Below the pieces are notes generated by a model, which was not told where the DNA came from, made no database searches, and saw nothing but the letters and a program-made list of their open reading frames with translations. The translations under genes were made by a program, and so were the position numbers. 64,000 nucleotides of DNA from Muscardinus avellanarius (Eukaryota; Chordata; Mammalia; Rodentia; Gliridae), in the NCBI GenBank assembly GCA_963383645.1, contig OY726560.1, forward strand, positions 65,168,323-65,232,322, given 5' to 3'. Shown here one piece after another: positions 44,405 through 54,869 of the stretch (positions are counted from its first letter, which is position 1; each line of letters begins with the position of its first letter).

Positions 44405-45450
44405 TATACATTTAAACACACTGTATAGTTTGCATTTTTGGTGCATTGTAGTCATACATCTTAATGGGATTCAAGATGGCAGAGGCACACATGCACACAT
44501 CACTCATTTATCCTTTCCCACTTCTCACCCCATTTCCTCCCTCCTCCCTCCTTCTCATGTTCAGCTTAGCTATTGACTTTGATGTTTGTGAATGTATGTC
44601 ATGTGCATTAGGGAATTTCCCTTTCCTACTCCAATCTTCCCCACTTAGGTCACCTTATTTGCTTATCTATGTTTTCTCCCCCCTCGTCTAGAATTCATCC
44701 TTTGACCCATTTTCTCCCTAGCTTCCATATATTAGGGTGAGAATGTGATTTTTATTTTTTTGTGGCTGACTAATCTTACTTAGCATAATGTTCTCCATTT
44801 TCACCCATCTCCCTGCAAATGATATATTTTTGGGTTTTTTTGGCTGAGTAAAATTCCATTGTGTACACATTCCACAGTTTTGTAATCCATTCATCTGTTG
44901 ATGGACATCTTGGCTGGTTCCATAGTTTGGCAATGGTGATTTGTGCAGCTACAAACCCAGATGCACATGCATCAGTTTGGTATTTTGGATTCCATTCTTT
45001 TGGGTAGATACCCATGAGTGGTATTGCTTGATCATATGGTAGGTTTGTTTCCATTCTTCTGAGGATCCTCCATACTATTTTCCAAAGTGGTGGCACCAGT
45101 TTGCAGTTTCATCAACAATGCATTAGTTTCCACTTCTACACATCCTTGCCAGCATCTATTGTTTCCGTTTGAGTAATTGCCATTCTAATTGAAGTTAGTT
45201 GAAATCTCAGGGTAATTTTGATTTGTATCTCTCTGATTGCTAATGATGTTGAGCATTTTTATACATTTATTGGCTATTTTCATTTTTTTCTGTGAAATGT
45301 TTATTCAGTTTGCTTGCTCATTTTTTGATCAGGTTATTTGTTTTCTTAATGGTGAGTTTCTTTTAAAAATGTTTTAAATTTTATACGTTTTCCTTTGCAT
45401 TAGAAATATTTTTCAGGTTTGCGTATAATTCTTTTTTATTAAAAGTATAT
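44405..45450 (-). mobile_element. LINE-1, 5'-truncated, 3' UTR and ORF2 end
   Basis: On the minus strand, the ORF2 C-terminus is followed by a C/G-rich 3' UTR and an end at TGCACCAAAAATGCAAACTA. The plus strand shows GTCATACATCTTAATGGG, common to the sciurid L1 3' ends here. It belongs to the block of same-oriented L1s at 44.4-51.9 kb. Confidence 0.85.
44776..45096 (-). pseudogene. L1 ORF2 C-terminal remnant
   Basis: A 106-codon frame with [47 protein letters not shown] and [11 protein letters not shown], ending HYAK. It aligns with the remnant at 9196-9669. The upstream Cys-rich block is lost by frameshift. Not functional. Confidence 0.85.
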
Positions 45451-45454
45451 CTAT

Positions 45455-45605
45455 TTTATTTTATTTTTTTAAATTTTTATTGTAGACATGCATCTTAATG
45501 GGGTACAAGATAGTAGAGATATACATGCACACATCATTTATTTAGCCCTTCCCCAGTTTCCATCCCATTCTCTCCTTCTCATCTTCTTGGCTTAGTGATT
45601 GACTT

Positions 45606-45665
<60 letters not shown>

Positions 45666-45685
45666 TCCTCATCTTCTTGGCTTAG

Positions 45686-45737
<52 letters not shown>

Positions 45738-45759
45738 ACACCATGTAGATTAGGAAATT
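45455..45759 (-). mobile_element. L1 3'-UTR piece, left part of the copy hosting the chimeric insertion
   Basis: AAATTTTTATTGTAGACATGCATC, ACAAGATAGTAGAGATATACATGC, two (TA)n runs, then ACCATGTAGATTAGGAAATT. The same L1 resumes at 48447, so the chimera split it. Confidence 0.8.
45608..45735 (+). repeat. Two (TA)n arrays around a duplicated 19-bp segment
   Basis: TA runs at 45608-45662 and 45687-45735. CTCATCTTCTTGGCTTAGT occurs before the first (45578-45596) and again between them (45668-45686), so array and flank were duplicated together. Confidence 0.9.
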
Positions 45760-45767
45760 TCCCTCTT
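45760..45767 (+). repeat. Target-site duplication of the minus-strand chimeric L1, left copy
   Basis: TCCCTCTT, repeated at 48439-48446. It lies directly outside the T-rich (tail) edge. Confidence 0.65.
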
Positions 45768-45924
45768 TTTTTTTTATTTTATTTTATTGGTGCACTGTAT
45801 TCATACATCATAGTGGGATACAAACTTTTGTAGACATACATGCACACATCGCCCAGTCAGCCCCCACCCGATCCCCACCCCATTCTCTCCCCATCCCTCC
45901 TTCCCATGCTTGGCTTAGTGGTTG

Positions 45925-46095
45925 ACATCTAGTATTATAGCAATTTATCCAAAATTAAAAATGATAAACTCACATAACAGTTTCATTTGTCTGATACCAA
46001 GTGTTTGATGATTTAAAGATAGCATTTCAATATTTCTTTTTGCTTTCTTTCTTACTAGAGCATATTTTTTTCTGTTTTTTAGGTGAAACTATCAT
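45925..46095. other. About 170-bp segment of unknown origin within copy B
   Basis: Homologous to 35290-35470. The plus strand has TTCTTACTAG and then a T-rich tract with TTTTTTCTGTTTTTTAG at about 46066-46082, a good 3' splice-site shape, followed by GTGAAACTATC. Confidence 0.6.
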
Positions 46096-46099
46096 ATAT

Positions 46100-46805
46100 T
46101 TATATATTTATTTTTCAGAAAAAAATCTATCCTAATATGGAATATGAATTCTAGATACCCAAAACGATCTTGAAAAAGAACAAAGCTAGCAGATATATAT
46201 TTTCTGATTTCAAACCATATAAAGCTACAATAATTGAAACAGTGTAGTACTGTTCTAAAGGCAGATATATAGACCATTGGAGTTAAATACAAGCCTAGAG
46301 CTAAATTCTTCCCTATATTGTCAAGTTATTTTTGACAAGGTTTCCACGAACATTTGGTGGTGGAAATAATAATCTTTTAACTAAATATTGTTGAAAAATA
46401 ATAATTACATGGAAAAGAATAAAATTGGACCTTTACCTAATCCCATATACAAGTATTAACTCAAAATAGATAAAAGACCTAAATATAAATCTTAAGACTA
46501 TAAACTTTTAGGAGAATATCTGGGTCATAAAACCTCACAACATTGAAATTGGCAGTGATTTCTTGGATATGATTTCAATGGCACAGGCAACAGAAGAATA
46601 TACAAACTCCCTAAAAAATAAAAGAAAATATTGTATATCCAAAGACAATGTAAACAGAGTTAAAAGTTACTAATAGAATTGGATAAAATATTTCCAAATG
46701 CTATATCTGAAGGTATATTAATATTCCAACTAGAAATCCTAAAAATTAACAACAATAAAGGCAAACAATACAACTTAGAGATAGGTAAAAGACTAACATA
46801 AATAA
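46100..46805 (+). pseudogene. Inverted L1 ORF2 fragment inside copy B
   Basis: ORF2 sense here is the plus strand, opposite to the element. TTGAAAAAGAACAAAGCTAG, then TTTCAAACCATATAAAGC, then GTGTAGTACTGT (TAG at a normally conserved Trp), TTTCCACGAACATTTGG and ATATCTGAAGGTATATTAAT. The stops match those of copy A, so the fragment was dead before the two copies separated. Confidence 0.8.
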
Positions 46806-46828
46806 TGAATCTCCACAGATAACCAATC

Positions 46829-47791
46829 TTAGTTGTCTGTTGGATGGAAACTCTTGTTTCTCTGGTTCTGGTGAGTGTTACCTATTTCTTCTTTGTAGTT
46901 AATCTCTTTGAGTATTTTCTCTAGCTCTGGTTTTGAAGACATAAATTCCTTCAGTTTCTGTTTGTCATGGAAGCTTCTTATTTTTCCATCTAATTTGATA
47001 GAAAGTTTTGCTGGGTAGGAAATTTTTGGCTGGAAGTTGCTTTCTTTCAGAGTTTGGAATATGTTACTCCAAGCCCTTCTGGCTCTCATGACTTGGTTTG
47101 GGAAGTCTGGAGTGATTCTAATTGGTTTGCCTCTGAATGTCAGTTGGCCCTTTGTTTTTGTTGCCTTTAAGATTCTCTGCTTGGCTTCCACATTGGTCAT
47201 TTTGACAATTATATGGCGTGGGGATCCTCTTCTCCGATCCTGTCTAAAGGGAGTTCTATAAGTTTCCTGGATCTGTGTATCAACCTCTTGCTCTATATTT
47301 GGAAAATTTTCTGCTATTACTTCCTTGAAGAGATTGTTGATCCCTTTGGTATCACTTTCTTTTCCCTCCTCTATTCCAATTATTCTTAGGTTAGCTCTCT
47401 TAAGATGGGCCCATATTTCTTCAATGTCAGATTCCTGCTGTTGGATATTTTTTTCTAGATTAGAAACTATGCATTCATTTTTGGATTGCTCATCTTCTAA
47501 GAGCGAGATTCTGTTCTCCATGTGGTCTAATCGGTTGTTTGTGCTTTGAATTGAGGCCTTTACTTCATTAATTGCATCCTTTATCTCTTTTTGGCTCTCT
47601 CTGAGTTCTTTTCGAAGCACCTCTATTATTTCTACAGTTATTTTCCTGATTTGATCTTCTAGAAATCTCTGATTTTCTGTTTTATCAGGTTCTGATGTTG
47701 TGGGGTTGTGCACATTCATTACTCCATTGTTATTCCTCTTTCCCATGATTTCGGAGGTTTGTGCCTTATCTGGGTTCTTCCCTTGGGTCAC
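46829..47791 (-). CDS. Intact L1 ORF1p-like protein, 320 aa
   Basis: Encodes the LINE-1 ORF1 protein, a trimeric RNA-binding chaperone that coats L1 RNA in cytoplasmic particles (family knowledge). Visible layout: polar N-terminus 1-44; heptad-rich coiled coil about 45-130; RRM-like domain about 133-225 with NLRIIGI at 134-140 and RHIIVKM at 192-198; C-terminal domain from 226 with MRARRAWSNIFQTLKE and FQPKISYPAKLS. Length is near the usual 330-370 residues. The start is the first Met after the 5' UTR, and the stop agrees with the downstream TAA in copy A. No functional ORF2 accompanies it. Intact reading over 320 codons suggests a young age or past selection on ORF1 in the mobile parent; expression cannot be judged. 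Confidence 0.92.
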   Translation of the reverse strand: MTQGKNPDKAQTSEIMGKRNNNGVMNVHNPTTSEPDKTENQRFLEDQIRKITVEIIEVLRKELRESQKEIKDAINEVKASIQSTNNRLDHMENRISLLEDEQSKNECIVSNLEKNIQQQESDIEEIWAHLKRANLRIIGIEEGKESDTKGINNLFKEVIAENFPNIEQEVDTQIQETYRTPFRQDRRRGSPRHIIVKMTNVEAKQRILKATKTKGQLTFRGKPIRITPDFPNQVMRARRAWSNIFQTLKESNFQPKISYPAKLSIKLDGKIRSFHDKQKLKEFMSSKPELEKILKEINYKEEIGNTHQNQRNKSFHPTDN

Positions 47792-48438
47792 TATGGCTTC
47801 ACTTAAGGTGCTCTGGATCTCGAGTCTGTATTATCTCAGACCCCACTACTCCTTTACTGGGTTGTATCACAGAGTCTCCGACCCAGGGAGTCGATAGAGG
47901 CTGCTTTAAACTATGGGGGGTGCCAGGTTGCACATTCTCCTATGGTGTGATATCTCTGCCACCACCACTCCCTCACTGGGTCAAGTCCCAGGAGGCCCAA
48001 TACTGCGATTTCTCCTCTGTGGCCCGCAATTTGACTCACTGTTCTTGAGTACGCAGATGTAGCTGTACTGGACTCGGTGAATTCACTGCTGCTGCCGCCG
48101 CCGGTGGCAATATGGCACCTCTGCCACGCCCTCGGCCATGAGGCTGGCGTATTTTTTCTTCTCTGGTTTTGATTTCCACTCTGAATCCCTGCAGCGTGTG
48201 CTGAGCTCAGCCACTGGGAGCTTTAAATGCTGTCTGCGCCGAAAGATCCCGCCTGGCTGTTCCGCAGCGGCTCACCTGGCTTGCTGTAGCCGTCCGTTGA
48301 GTTCGCCGCTGCCGCCGGCAGTATGGCGCTGCTGCTGCGTCCTCGGGCTCGTGTGTCTCCTCTGTGGCCCTGAGCTCTGTTCTCAGTCCGCTTTCTCTCT
48401 GGAGCCTGGTGGTTTTTTTTATTTTTCTGGTGATGGTG

Positions 48439-48446
48439 TCCCTCTT
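48439..48446 (+). repeat. Target-site duplication of the minus-strand chimeric L1, right copy
   Basis: TCCCTCTT, matching 45760-45767. Confidence 0.65.
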
Positions 48447-48712
48447 CCTCTCTCCTCCCATCCACATTAGGTTGCCTCATTTGCTCATCTATGGTTTCTC
48501 TTTCTTCCTCTAGAGTTCCTTCTATGACCCTTTTTCTCCCTAGCTTCCACATATTAGGGAGAGCATCCAATTTTATATTTTTGTGTGACTGACTAATCTC
48601 ACTTAGCATAATGTTCTTTCATTCTATCCATTTCCTTGCAAATGACATAATTTTGTTCTTCTTTATGGCTCAGGAAAATTCCATTGTTTCTAACTCCAAT
48701 TAGAATAGCAAT
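48447..48712 (-). mobile_element. L1 3' region, right part of the copy hosting the chimeric insertion
   Basis: Continues the older L1: ATTAGGTTGCCTCATTTGCTC, CTCCCTAGCTTCCACATATTAGGG, TCACTTAGCATAATGTTC and GAAAATTCCATTGTTTC. Its order matches 51500-51740, confirming a single element split by the insertion. Confidence 0.8.
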
Positions 48713-48837
48713 CTTGAATGAGAAATTCTCTGAGCATGAGATGTAGAAAGGTAAGTCATTACAGACATCAGAAACAACACCCAGTTAACTGAGTCATAAC
48801 GAATAGTAAGTAGGGATTTGTGGACAGCACAATGTAT

Positions 48838-48838
48838 A

Positions 48839-48892
<54 letters not shown>
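48838..48892 (+). repeat. (TG)n(TA)n microsatellite
   Basis: About 21 TG units followed by TATATATATA, at the tail of the next SINE fragment. Confidence 0.96.
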
Positions 48893-48895
<3 letters not shown>

Positions 48896-49010
48896 TTTTT
48901 CTTTAATTTGGAAACAAGTTCTCTTATGAGGCCGGCTTCAAACCTGCATGATCCTCCTGTCTCCTCCTCCCAAGTGTGGGGATTACAAGTGTGCACCACC
49001 ATGCCTGGCT
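48893..49010 (-). mobile_element. Partial B1-dID-type SINE
   Basis: TTAATTTGGAAACAAGTTCTC, GATCCTCCTGTCTCCTCCTCC and GTGCACCACCATGCCTGGC. The left half is present; the right half is lost into the microsatellite. Confidence 0.82.
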
Positions 49011-49011
49011 A

Positions 49012-49345
49012 TTTTAAATTTTTATTGGTACATTGCAGTCATACTCTTAGTGGAAATCAAGATGGTAGAGGCAAACATGCACACAACACCCAATTAGCCC
49101 TTACCCAGTTCCCATCTTTACAATCCCCTTCCCTCCTTCTCATGTTTGTCTTAGTGATAGACTTTGATATGTACACCATGTACATTAGGAACCTTCCTCT
49201 TCCCCTTCTCTCATCCCCCTGTTAGGTAACCTTATAGCTCATCCATGGTTTTCCTTCCTTGTCTAGAGTTCATCCTATGACCTTTTTCTCCCTAGCTTCT
49301 GCATATTAGTGAGAACATCCACTTTTTTACTTTTTATGACTAATA
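49012..49345 (-). mobile_element. L1 3'-UTR end
   Basis: TTTAAATTTTTATTGGTACATTGCAGTCATACTC, then GATGGTAGAGGCAAACATGC, TAGACTTTGATATGTACACC and TCCCTAGCTTCTGCATATTAG. It is 5'-truncated. Confidence 0.85.
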
Positions 49346-49928
49346 GTCACATATTAAATCATTGAAATAATCTCATACCACCCTTGGTCTATCCCATTTA
49401 TTTAGTTTTTTATTATAAACCTGTCACTTCACATACCTAGACAATCAAAAAGGAACTGAAAACAGTATTTTTTTATATGGTTGCTCAATGCCCAGCTATG
49501 ACTTTACACAATTAATTCAGAATTAACAATTTGTATTTTTATCATTGTCCAGAAGGCTAACACCACAACCTTAATCTTAAAAGAAACTATAGGTATCAGC
49601 AAATAGTTAATTTATCTTTACAAAATTTACCTAAACTTAAAATGAATATGAATTTTTGAATCTTATGAAATGGAATTATTGATTGGAAAATGCCTATCAT
49701 TGGGCATATTTGGGGTATAGATAAAGATGTTTGGAAATATTTCAAGTGAAAATATTTAGGAAGAAGGATCAAATAAACTTTAAATTTAAAAAAAACTGAT
49801 GGCTAGCATATGACATATACTATGGCTTATACTAGAGCCGGAAATTATGGATTTCTTAGTTCTGATCCATATTCTGCTCTGCATCTGAAAGTGTCAGGGT
49901 TCTATTGGAAAGGACTCCCACCACTGAG

Positions 49929-49959
<31 letters not shown>

Positions 49960-50550
49960 GGTTGGGGTAAGGGGACAGGCTGGTGAGGGTGAGAACAAGA
50001 CTAACTACCTATATGAAGAAATAACATCACTGTCAAGGAAAATCATTACTTGGAACTTCTTTGGCCAGTCTGCTAGAAACTTTAATTGATTGTTGAAAAG
50101 AGATTAGAGTTGTCCAATTTGCTTTAGGTTAAAGACTTCATTAAAATAAGAATTTATTATTTACTTCTCTTGAGAATTATGACTTTTTTTATTCAATAAG
50201 AAATAGTGATGGTTACGGCCTTATTGAAAACACATTATGAGCCATCCTTAAAAGTATAAATGATACTTTTTGTAAAAGTAAACAAGCAATTTGGAGGAGA
50301 ACACCATGTAACAGAACCAGGAACTGCACGAATGGTGCTTTATTCTCACATTTTTACACAATCTTTCATTCAAGCATTTAACAAATTAGAAACAAGAGAC
50401 AACTTGTTCTGGGAAATCCGCAATATGTTGTAGAAACTTTACTAGACAGGGGTTACTGCCCAGCAACTTTCTTCTTAACCTTTGGCCACGGCTATACTCA
50501 CATCACGCTCAGCATCATCACCATTATCCTTACCACCTTCATGACATATC
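49346..50550. other. Unassigned; (T)28 tract at 49932-49959
   Basis: Apart from the 28-base T run, nothing recognisable is seen on either strand. Confidence 0.45.
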
Positions 50551-50554
50551 ACAT

Positions 50555-50720
50555 CATCGCTTCAAATGTCACTTCCATAGTGTGGAGGTCTTCCTTGAAC
50601 TAGCATCTATGTTCTGATATTTTTTATCCTTTTATCATGCAATAAATTCTTTCATAATAAATTGAAACATCAAAACTTATATTTTCTCTTTATTTCTTTG
50701 CTGCAGCTACATGAAGAAAG
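50555..50720 (+). mobile_element. Possible L2 fragment
   Basis: TCGCTTCAAATGTCACTTCC and GAGGTCTTCCTTGAACTAGC resemble the L2 3' region. Weak. Confidence 0.4.
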
Positions 50721-50724
50721 CAAC

Positions 50725-51290
50725 TTTATCTGTCTAGATTTCCAATGTGTCTTGAGATACTCTTGTGGCTCTCACTTTAGGGTAAGAAAATCTAGAAAGG
50801 AAAATTAGACTTCACTGGCTTGTACAAGGAATGGGAGATGAACAACTGAAAGAAAATATGGAATATTCCTTAAACAAGTTTAGATATGAGGTAAGAAAGA
50901 AGAAGCATGAGCATGGTAGCTAGAAAACATCTTAGGGTCCTTACAAAAAGCAGTGAATTACCATTTTCTGGTCATGGAAATAATAAATGTATATTAAACA
51001 TTTAAATATAAAGAAGCACATGATGTACAGAGTGATATTCCCCCAACTTTCAACACCAAAAAGCTAATATTCAGAGTTATTTTCAGTGTGTTTTATGTGT
51101 ATACTTATTAGTATAAGTATATTCGTAATACTGGAGAAACAGTTGTGTGTTAGGATGTGAACAGAACTGTTTATTCCCACAACAAACTAGATATCTGAAA
51201 AAATGCTGTTATTCAAATGTAGTGAAGACCAGAAGCCCATAGTCAGCAGGATTCATGGATCACTAGCTTTTCTAGGAACATTTATACATT
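50725..51290. other. Unassigned stretch
   Basis: No feature recognised. Confidence 0.4.
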
Positions 51291-51294
51291 TCAA

Positions 51295-51945
51295 ATATTT
51301 TTTAAAATTTTTATTGATGCGTTGTAGTCATACATCTTAATGGAGTACAAGATGGTGGAGGCATACATGCACACGTCACCTAATTAGCCCTTACCCAATT
51401 CCAGCCCCACTCCCTCCCCATACCTCCTTCTCATGTTTGGCTTAGTGATTGATATGTTTGTGAATGTACATCATGTACGTTAGAGGATTTCCCTCTTTCT
51501 CCCATCCCATCCCCCTCAGTTAGGTTGCCTTATTTTCTTATCTATAGTTTCTCCTTCTTCATCTAGAGTTCCTCCTATGTCCCATTTTCTCCCTAGCTTC
51601 CGCATATTAGGGAGAGCATCCGATTTCTTACTTTTTGTGACTGACTAATCTCACTTAGCATAATGTTCTCCAGTTCCAACTATTTACCCGGAAATGACAT
51701 AATTTTATTCTTCTTTATGGCTGAGTAAAATTCCATTGTGTACATATTCTATAGTTTTTAAACCATTCATCTGTTGATGGATATCTTGGCTGGTAGCATA
51801 GTTTGGCAACTGTGAATTATGTGGCTATGAACATAGATATGCATGCATTAGTTTTGTAGTTTGGTTTCCATTCTTTTGGGTAGATACCAAGAGTGGTATT
51901 GCTCGATTATATGATAGGTTCATTCTCATTCTTCTGAGGATCATA
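51295..51945 (-). mobile_element. L1, 5'-truncated: 3' UTR and ORF2 end
   Basis: The best-preserved normal sciurid L1 3' UTR here: AAAATTTTTATTGATGCGTTGTAGTC (tail end), AGTACAAGATGGTGGAGGC, CTCCCTCCCCATACCTCC, then ORF2 landmarks TCATCTGTTGATGGATATC and TTTGGGTAGATACC. It serves as the reference for recognising the 3' UTR of the chimeric copies. Confidence 0.88.
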
Positions 51946-52019
51946 TGTGTATCAAATCTTTCATAGTTTTGTCTTCACATGGTCAATGCTACCCAAGTGC
52001 GAACAGGTCTGTGGAATGA

Positions 52020-52103
52020 GATAGATCCTGTTTCAAAATAAAAAATAAAATAGGGCTGGGGGTGTACATCAAAGTTAAAATTACCTTGGGTTCAATCCTC
52101 AGT

Positions 52104-52153
<50 letters not shown>
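52020..52153 (+). mobile_element. Partial B1-dID-type SINE with (CA)n tail
   Basis: AGATCCTGTTTCAAAATAAAA linker, GGGCTGGGGGTGTACATCAAAG and TTGGGTTCAATCCTCAGTA, then about 22 CA units at 52109-52153. Confidence 0.85.
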
Positions 52154-52157
<4 letters not shown>

Positions 52158-52234
52158 TAATAGGATATGACGTTCTTATATGATCTCATAATACCTTCTA
52201 CTATTTGGAACACTAATGATAGGTATTACAATTG

Positions 52235-52385
52235 TCTTTTTTACTCAGACCTGTGACATATCTGAGGGCAGCAACTGTATATTATTTAATATTGTAGCTA
52301 TGGAACATAATTCAATGCCTTCCATATAATGTGGAGCTCATTGAATTAATGAGTGCATGACATACAGTCAATAAACACATAACAT
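52235..52385 (+). mobile_element. L2 3'-end fragment
   Basis: TGACATATCTGAGGGCAGCAACTGTA, CAATGCCTTCCATATAATG and TGAATTAATGAGTGCATGA follow the L2 tail. Confidence 0.55.
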
Positions 52386-52389
52386 TGCT

Positions 52390-53400
52390 AAGGTGTGTGT
52401 GTGCATACATGTGTGGTTGTGTGTGATTTTGTACTTGGTCTTGGCATTCATAGTTCTATATTATATATAATGAGTCTAATGGTCCCGATTAAATAATTCC
52501 GTGAGGACTGAACTACTGTTAATGCTGCTTGCTAGATGGGAAGAATTAAGCTGTCAAAGTGATTAGAAATATTAAATGATCACTCCAGCTTTTATTTTGT
52601 ATATGTACCATTTAAAGAGGTTTAAATGAGCCTGGAAGTGTGGCTTATAATAGAAGAATGTTAGTAATATTCATATAACGGATCGATCAACTTAGTAAAG
52701 ACAGCAGATTAAGACAAAAATACACTTCATTCCTTTTCAAATCCCTTCAACTGAATGGCAAAATTCAGGTATTCTGTGAATTAAAAGGGTCACTGGAAAG
52801 GCCAATATAATTAAAATTTAGTTCATATCTTACATGTTTTCTGAGTCTACAACAAAAGATCCATTGTGTTTTGGCAATGAGTAAATTCCCATTTGCCATG
52901 AAATTAGCTGTTTACCTTCTTTGTTCTCTAATATCAAAATCGAGTGGCAGTCTAATTATATTCATTTCTTCCTCGGTCAAACTCATATGTACATTTTTCA
53001 TTCATAGTTTTTGTGAGATTCTCTGATTAATATTTATTTGCTAAGGCTTTTGAAGTATGAAAATTTATAGGTCAATTCCATTAGAAAAATAATTGGATTC
53101 CTTTGCCAACATTAGAACACAGTAAGGGATTATAAAGCAGTCTTTTGAATGAATAGAAAATTAAGATAAAGTGTCTATTACTGAAAAAGGTTTTGCATTT
53201 GTTTTTAGACTCCCCTCTCAACAAGGAAAAACAATCCAAAGTTTTGCTTTAAGTTCCATTATGGTCTTAGAACAGACCTTGGGTACTGATTTAGTTTTAA
53301 GGCAAGTTAGGTTAGAATGGCAACAGTTGGATTAATTCTTCTTAGAGTAAAATGAACAACAGAACAGAAAAATACATTCGTAATAACTAAATATCTTATA
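52390..53400. other. Unassigned stretch
   Basis: No gene or repeat family recognised. Confidence 0.4.
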
Positions 53401-53404
53401 TTGT

Positions 53405-53560
53405 TTACTCTGTACTAATTACACATGTGGTTTTCTGTAGAACTTGTAATGGCATTGAAACATATAGTATTGTTTCAGTTTTTCAGATCAAGAAACCTTT
53501 GCTCAGAAATATTAAATAATTTGCCAAGGTCATAAGGGTGTTTTTATTTCCAGCAATATT
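53405..53560 (+). mobile_element. MIR SINE, diverged
   Basis: TTTCAGATCAAGAAACCTTTGCTCAGAAATATTAAATAATTTGCCAAGGTCATA follows the MIR core order. Confidence 0.6.
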
Positions 53561-53812
53561 CATAAGAGTTCTAAAACTGCACAGTTCTCATCTGCTTATC
53601 AAATGCCATTTTCTTTTACCAGCTTCACTCTTTACACAGTTGTCCATATTGTGCAAGGCTAGAGAATCCTAAAGAAATCAGATAACACAGGTACCAACTT
53701 AATGTTAGCTCGTTTTTTCCTGATGCTAAATATTTATCCAATCTGGCTTTGCATTTCAATAATAATTCCAGATTTCAATTATGCCATCATATTGACCAGT
53801 TAAAATGAACAC

Positions 53813-54246
53813 AGCCTGGCATGGTGGTGCACGCTTGTAATCCTAGCATTTGGGAGGCTGAGACAGGAGGATTATGGTTTCCAGACAGCCTCAGCTACTT
53901 AGTGAGGCCCTCCACAACTTAGTGAGACCCTGTTTCAAAATAAAAAACAATGACCGGGCGTGGTGGCGCACGCTTGTAATCCCCGCGCTTGGGAGGCAGA
54001 GACAGGAGGATCGCACAGGTTCGAAGCCAGCCGCGCGCGCTGGTTTAGGAGACCCTGTTTCCAAATAAAAATGTAAAAATAGGTCTGGGAGTGTAGCCCG
54101 GAGGTAGAAGGGCTTCCAGGAACCCCAGTACCACCAAAAAATAAATAAATAAATAACAAAAAATTGGGCAGGAGGTGTAGCTCAGAGGTAGGATGCCCCT
54201 GGGTTCCATCCCCAGAACTGCAAAAAAAAAAAAAAAAAAAAAAAAA
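53813..54246 (+). mobile_element. B1-dID-type SINE split by a younger SINE
   Basis: The left half is at 53813-53950 (CCTGGCATGGTGGTGCACGC to CCTGTTTCAAAATAAAA); the right half is at 54165-54221 (GTGTAGCTCAGAGGTAGGAT, TTCCATCCCCAGAAC), followed by a run of about 25 A. The younger copy sits in the A-rich linker. Confidence 0.88.
53951..54148 (+). mobile_element. Young B1-dID-type SINE nested in an older one
   Basis: Near-consensus: ACCGGGCGTGGTGGCGCACG, GCCAGCCGCGCGCGCTGG, GGGAGTGTAGCCCGGAGGTA, GAAGGGCTTCCAGGAACCCC and an (AAAT)n tail. Insertion into the A-rich linker fits L1-type target preference. Confidence 0.92.
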
Positions 54247-54249
54247 GAA

Positions 54250-54860
54250 CACATACACAAGTATGAACCTGTGGAAGTCAGAGTAGAAAAGTGTTTGCTG
54301 GAACTGAACTAGTCAAAGATCATGAATCCAGAAATTCCATCTAGTATCTATGTCACCCAAATTAGACAGATGTTTAAAAAGCATGCTGTGGGGCTTTTAA
54401 TGAGTGAAATTCTTGATGTCTCACCCCCAGGCCTCTCAGGGAATGGCTGACATGCCCTCTGCTTCCTCAATTTGTGTACTTCTTTTTATTCCACTGTCAC
54501 TATTCAAATATTTCCTCACTCATCCCAGATTTCCAGCACAGCTCACTATTCACCACTCCTACTTCACAGGGAAAAGGAGAACCTTAGATGATGTCAAAGG
54601 CAGATCACAGTAAGATGGGCCCCGAGGATCACCATCTACTGTGTTTTCAACTCCTGGTGGTCCCCACCCTGAGCATGGGCTGGACTAGTGACTTGCAGCT
54701 CCCAACAGCAGACAACAGAGGAGCAGAATGCCACTTACACGACTAGGTTATACATGGCTGTGGCTTGCATCTTGCTGGCAGCCTTTATTGCTTTCTGGTT
54801 ACTACCTTTTGATGAGTCATACTTCCTGGGGCAGGTAACCTTTTTAAACTGGTCCCCAAA
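54250..54860. other. Mostly unassigned; LTR-like segment at about 54640-54840
   Basis: ATGGCTGTGGCTTGCATCTTGCTGGCAGCC resembles part of an old mammalian LTR, family uncertain. No exon support for the frames at 54404-54897. Confidence 0.35.
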
Positions 54861-54869
54861 GGTACTGTG

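Larger units (their letters stand above)
45768..48438 (-). mobile_element. Chimeric L1-derived element, copy B (same structure as 32868-35655)
   Basis: Read on the minus strand: 5' UTR (48438-47792, lacking the first 100 bp or so present in copy A), intact ORF1 (47791-46829), about 700 bp of antisense ORF2 (46805-46100), the same unknown segment (46095-45925), a sense 3' UTR and a poly(A) tail. It lies inside the 3' UTR of an older same-strand L1, whose sequence continues on both sides. An 8-bp TCCCTCTT duplication flanks it. Flanks, truncation point and duplication all differ from copy A, so the two are separate insertions. Confidence 0.85.

Noticed and set aside
47037..47549. Plus-strand frames opposite the L1 ORF1 of copy B
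   Set aside because: They are shadows of the real minus-strand ORF1; the same shadows appear opposite ORF1 in copy A.
32868..48438. Explaining the two chimeric L1 copies by one large inverted duplication
   Set aside because: The flanks share nothing, the 5' truncations differ and each copy has its own target duplication. A search of wider flanks should confirm this.
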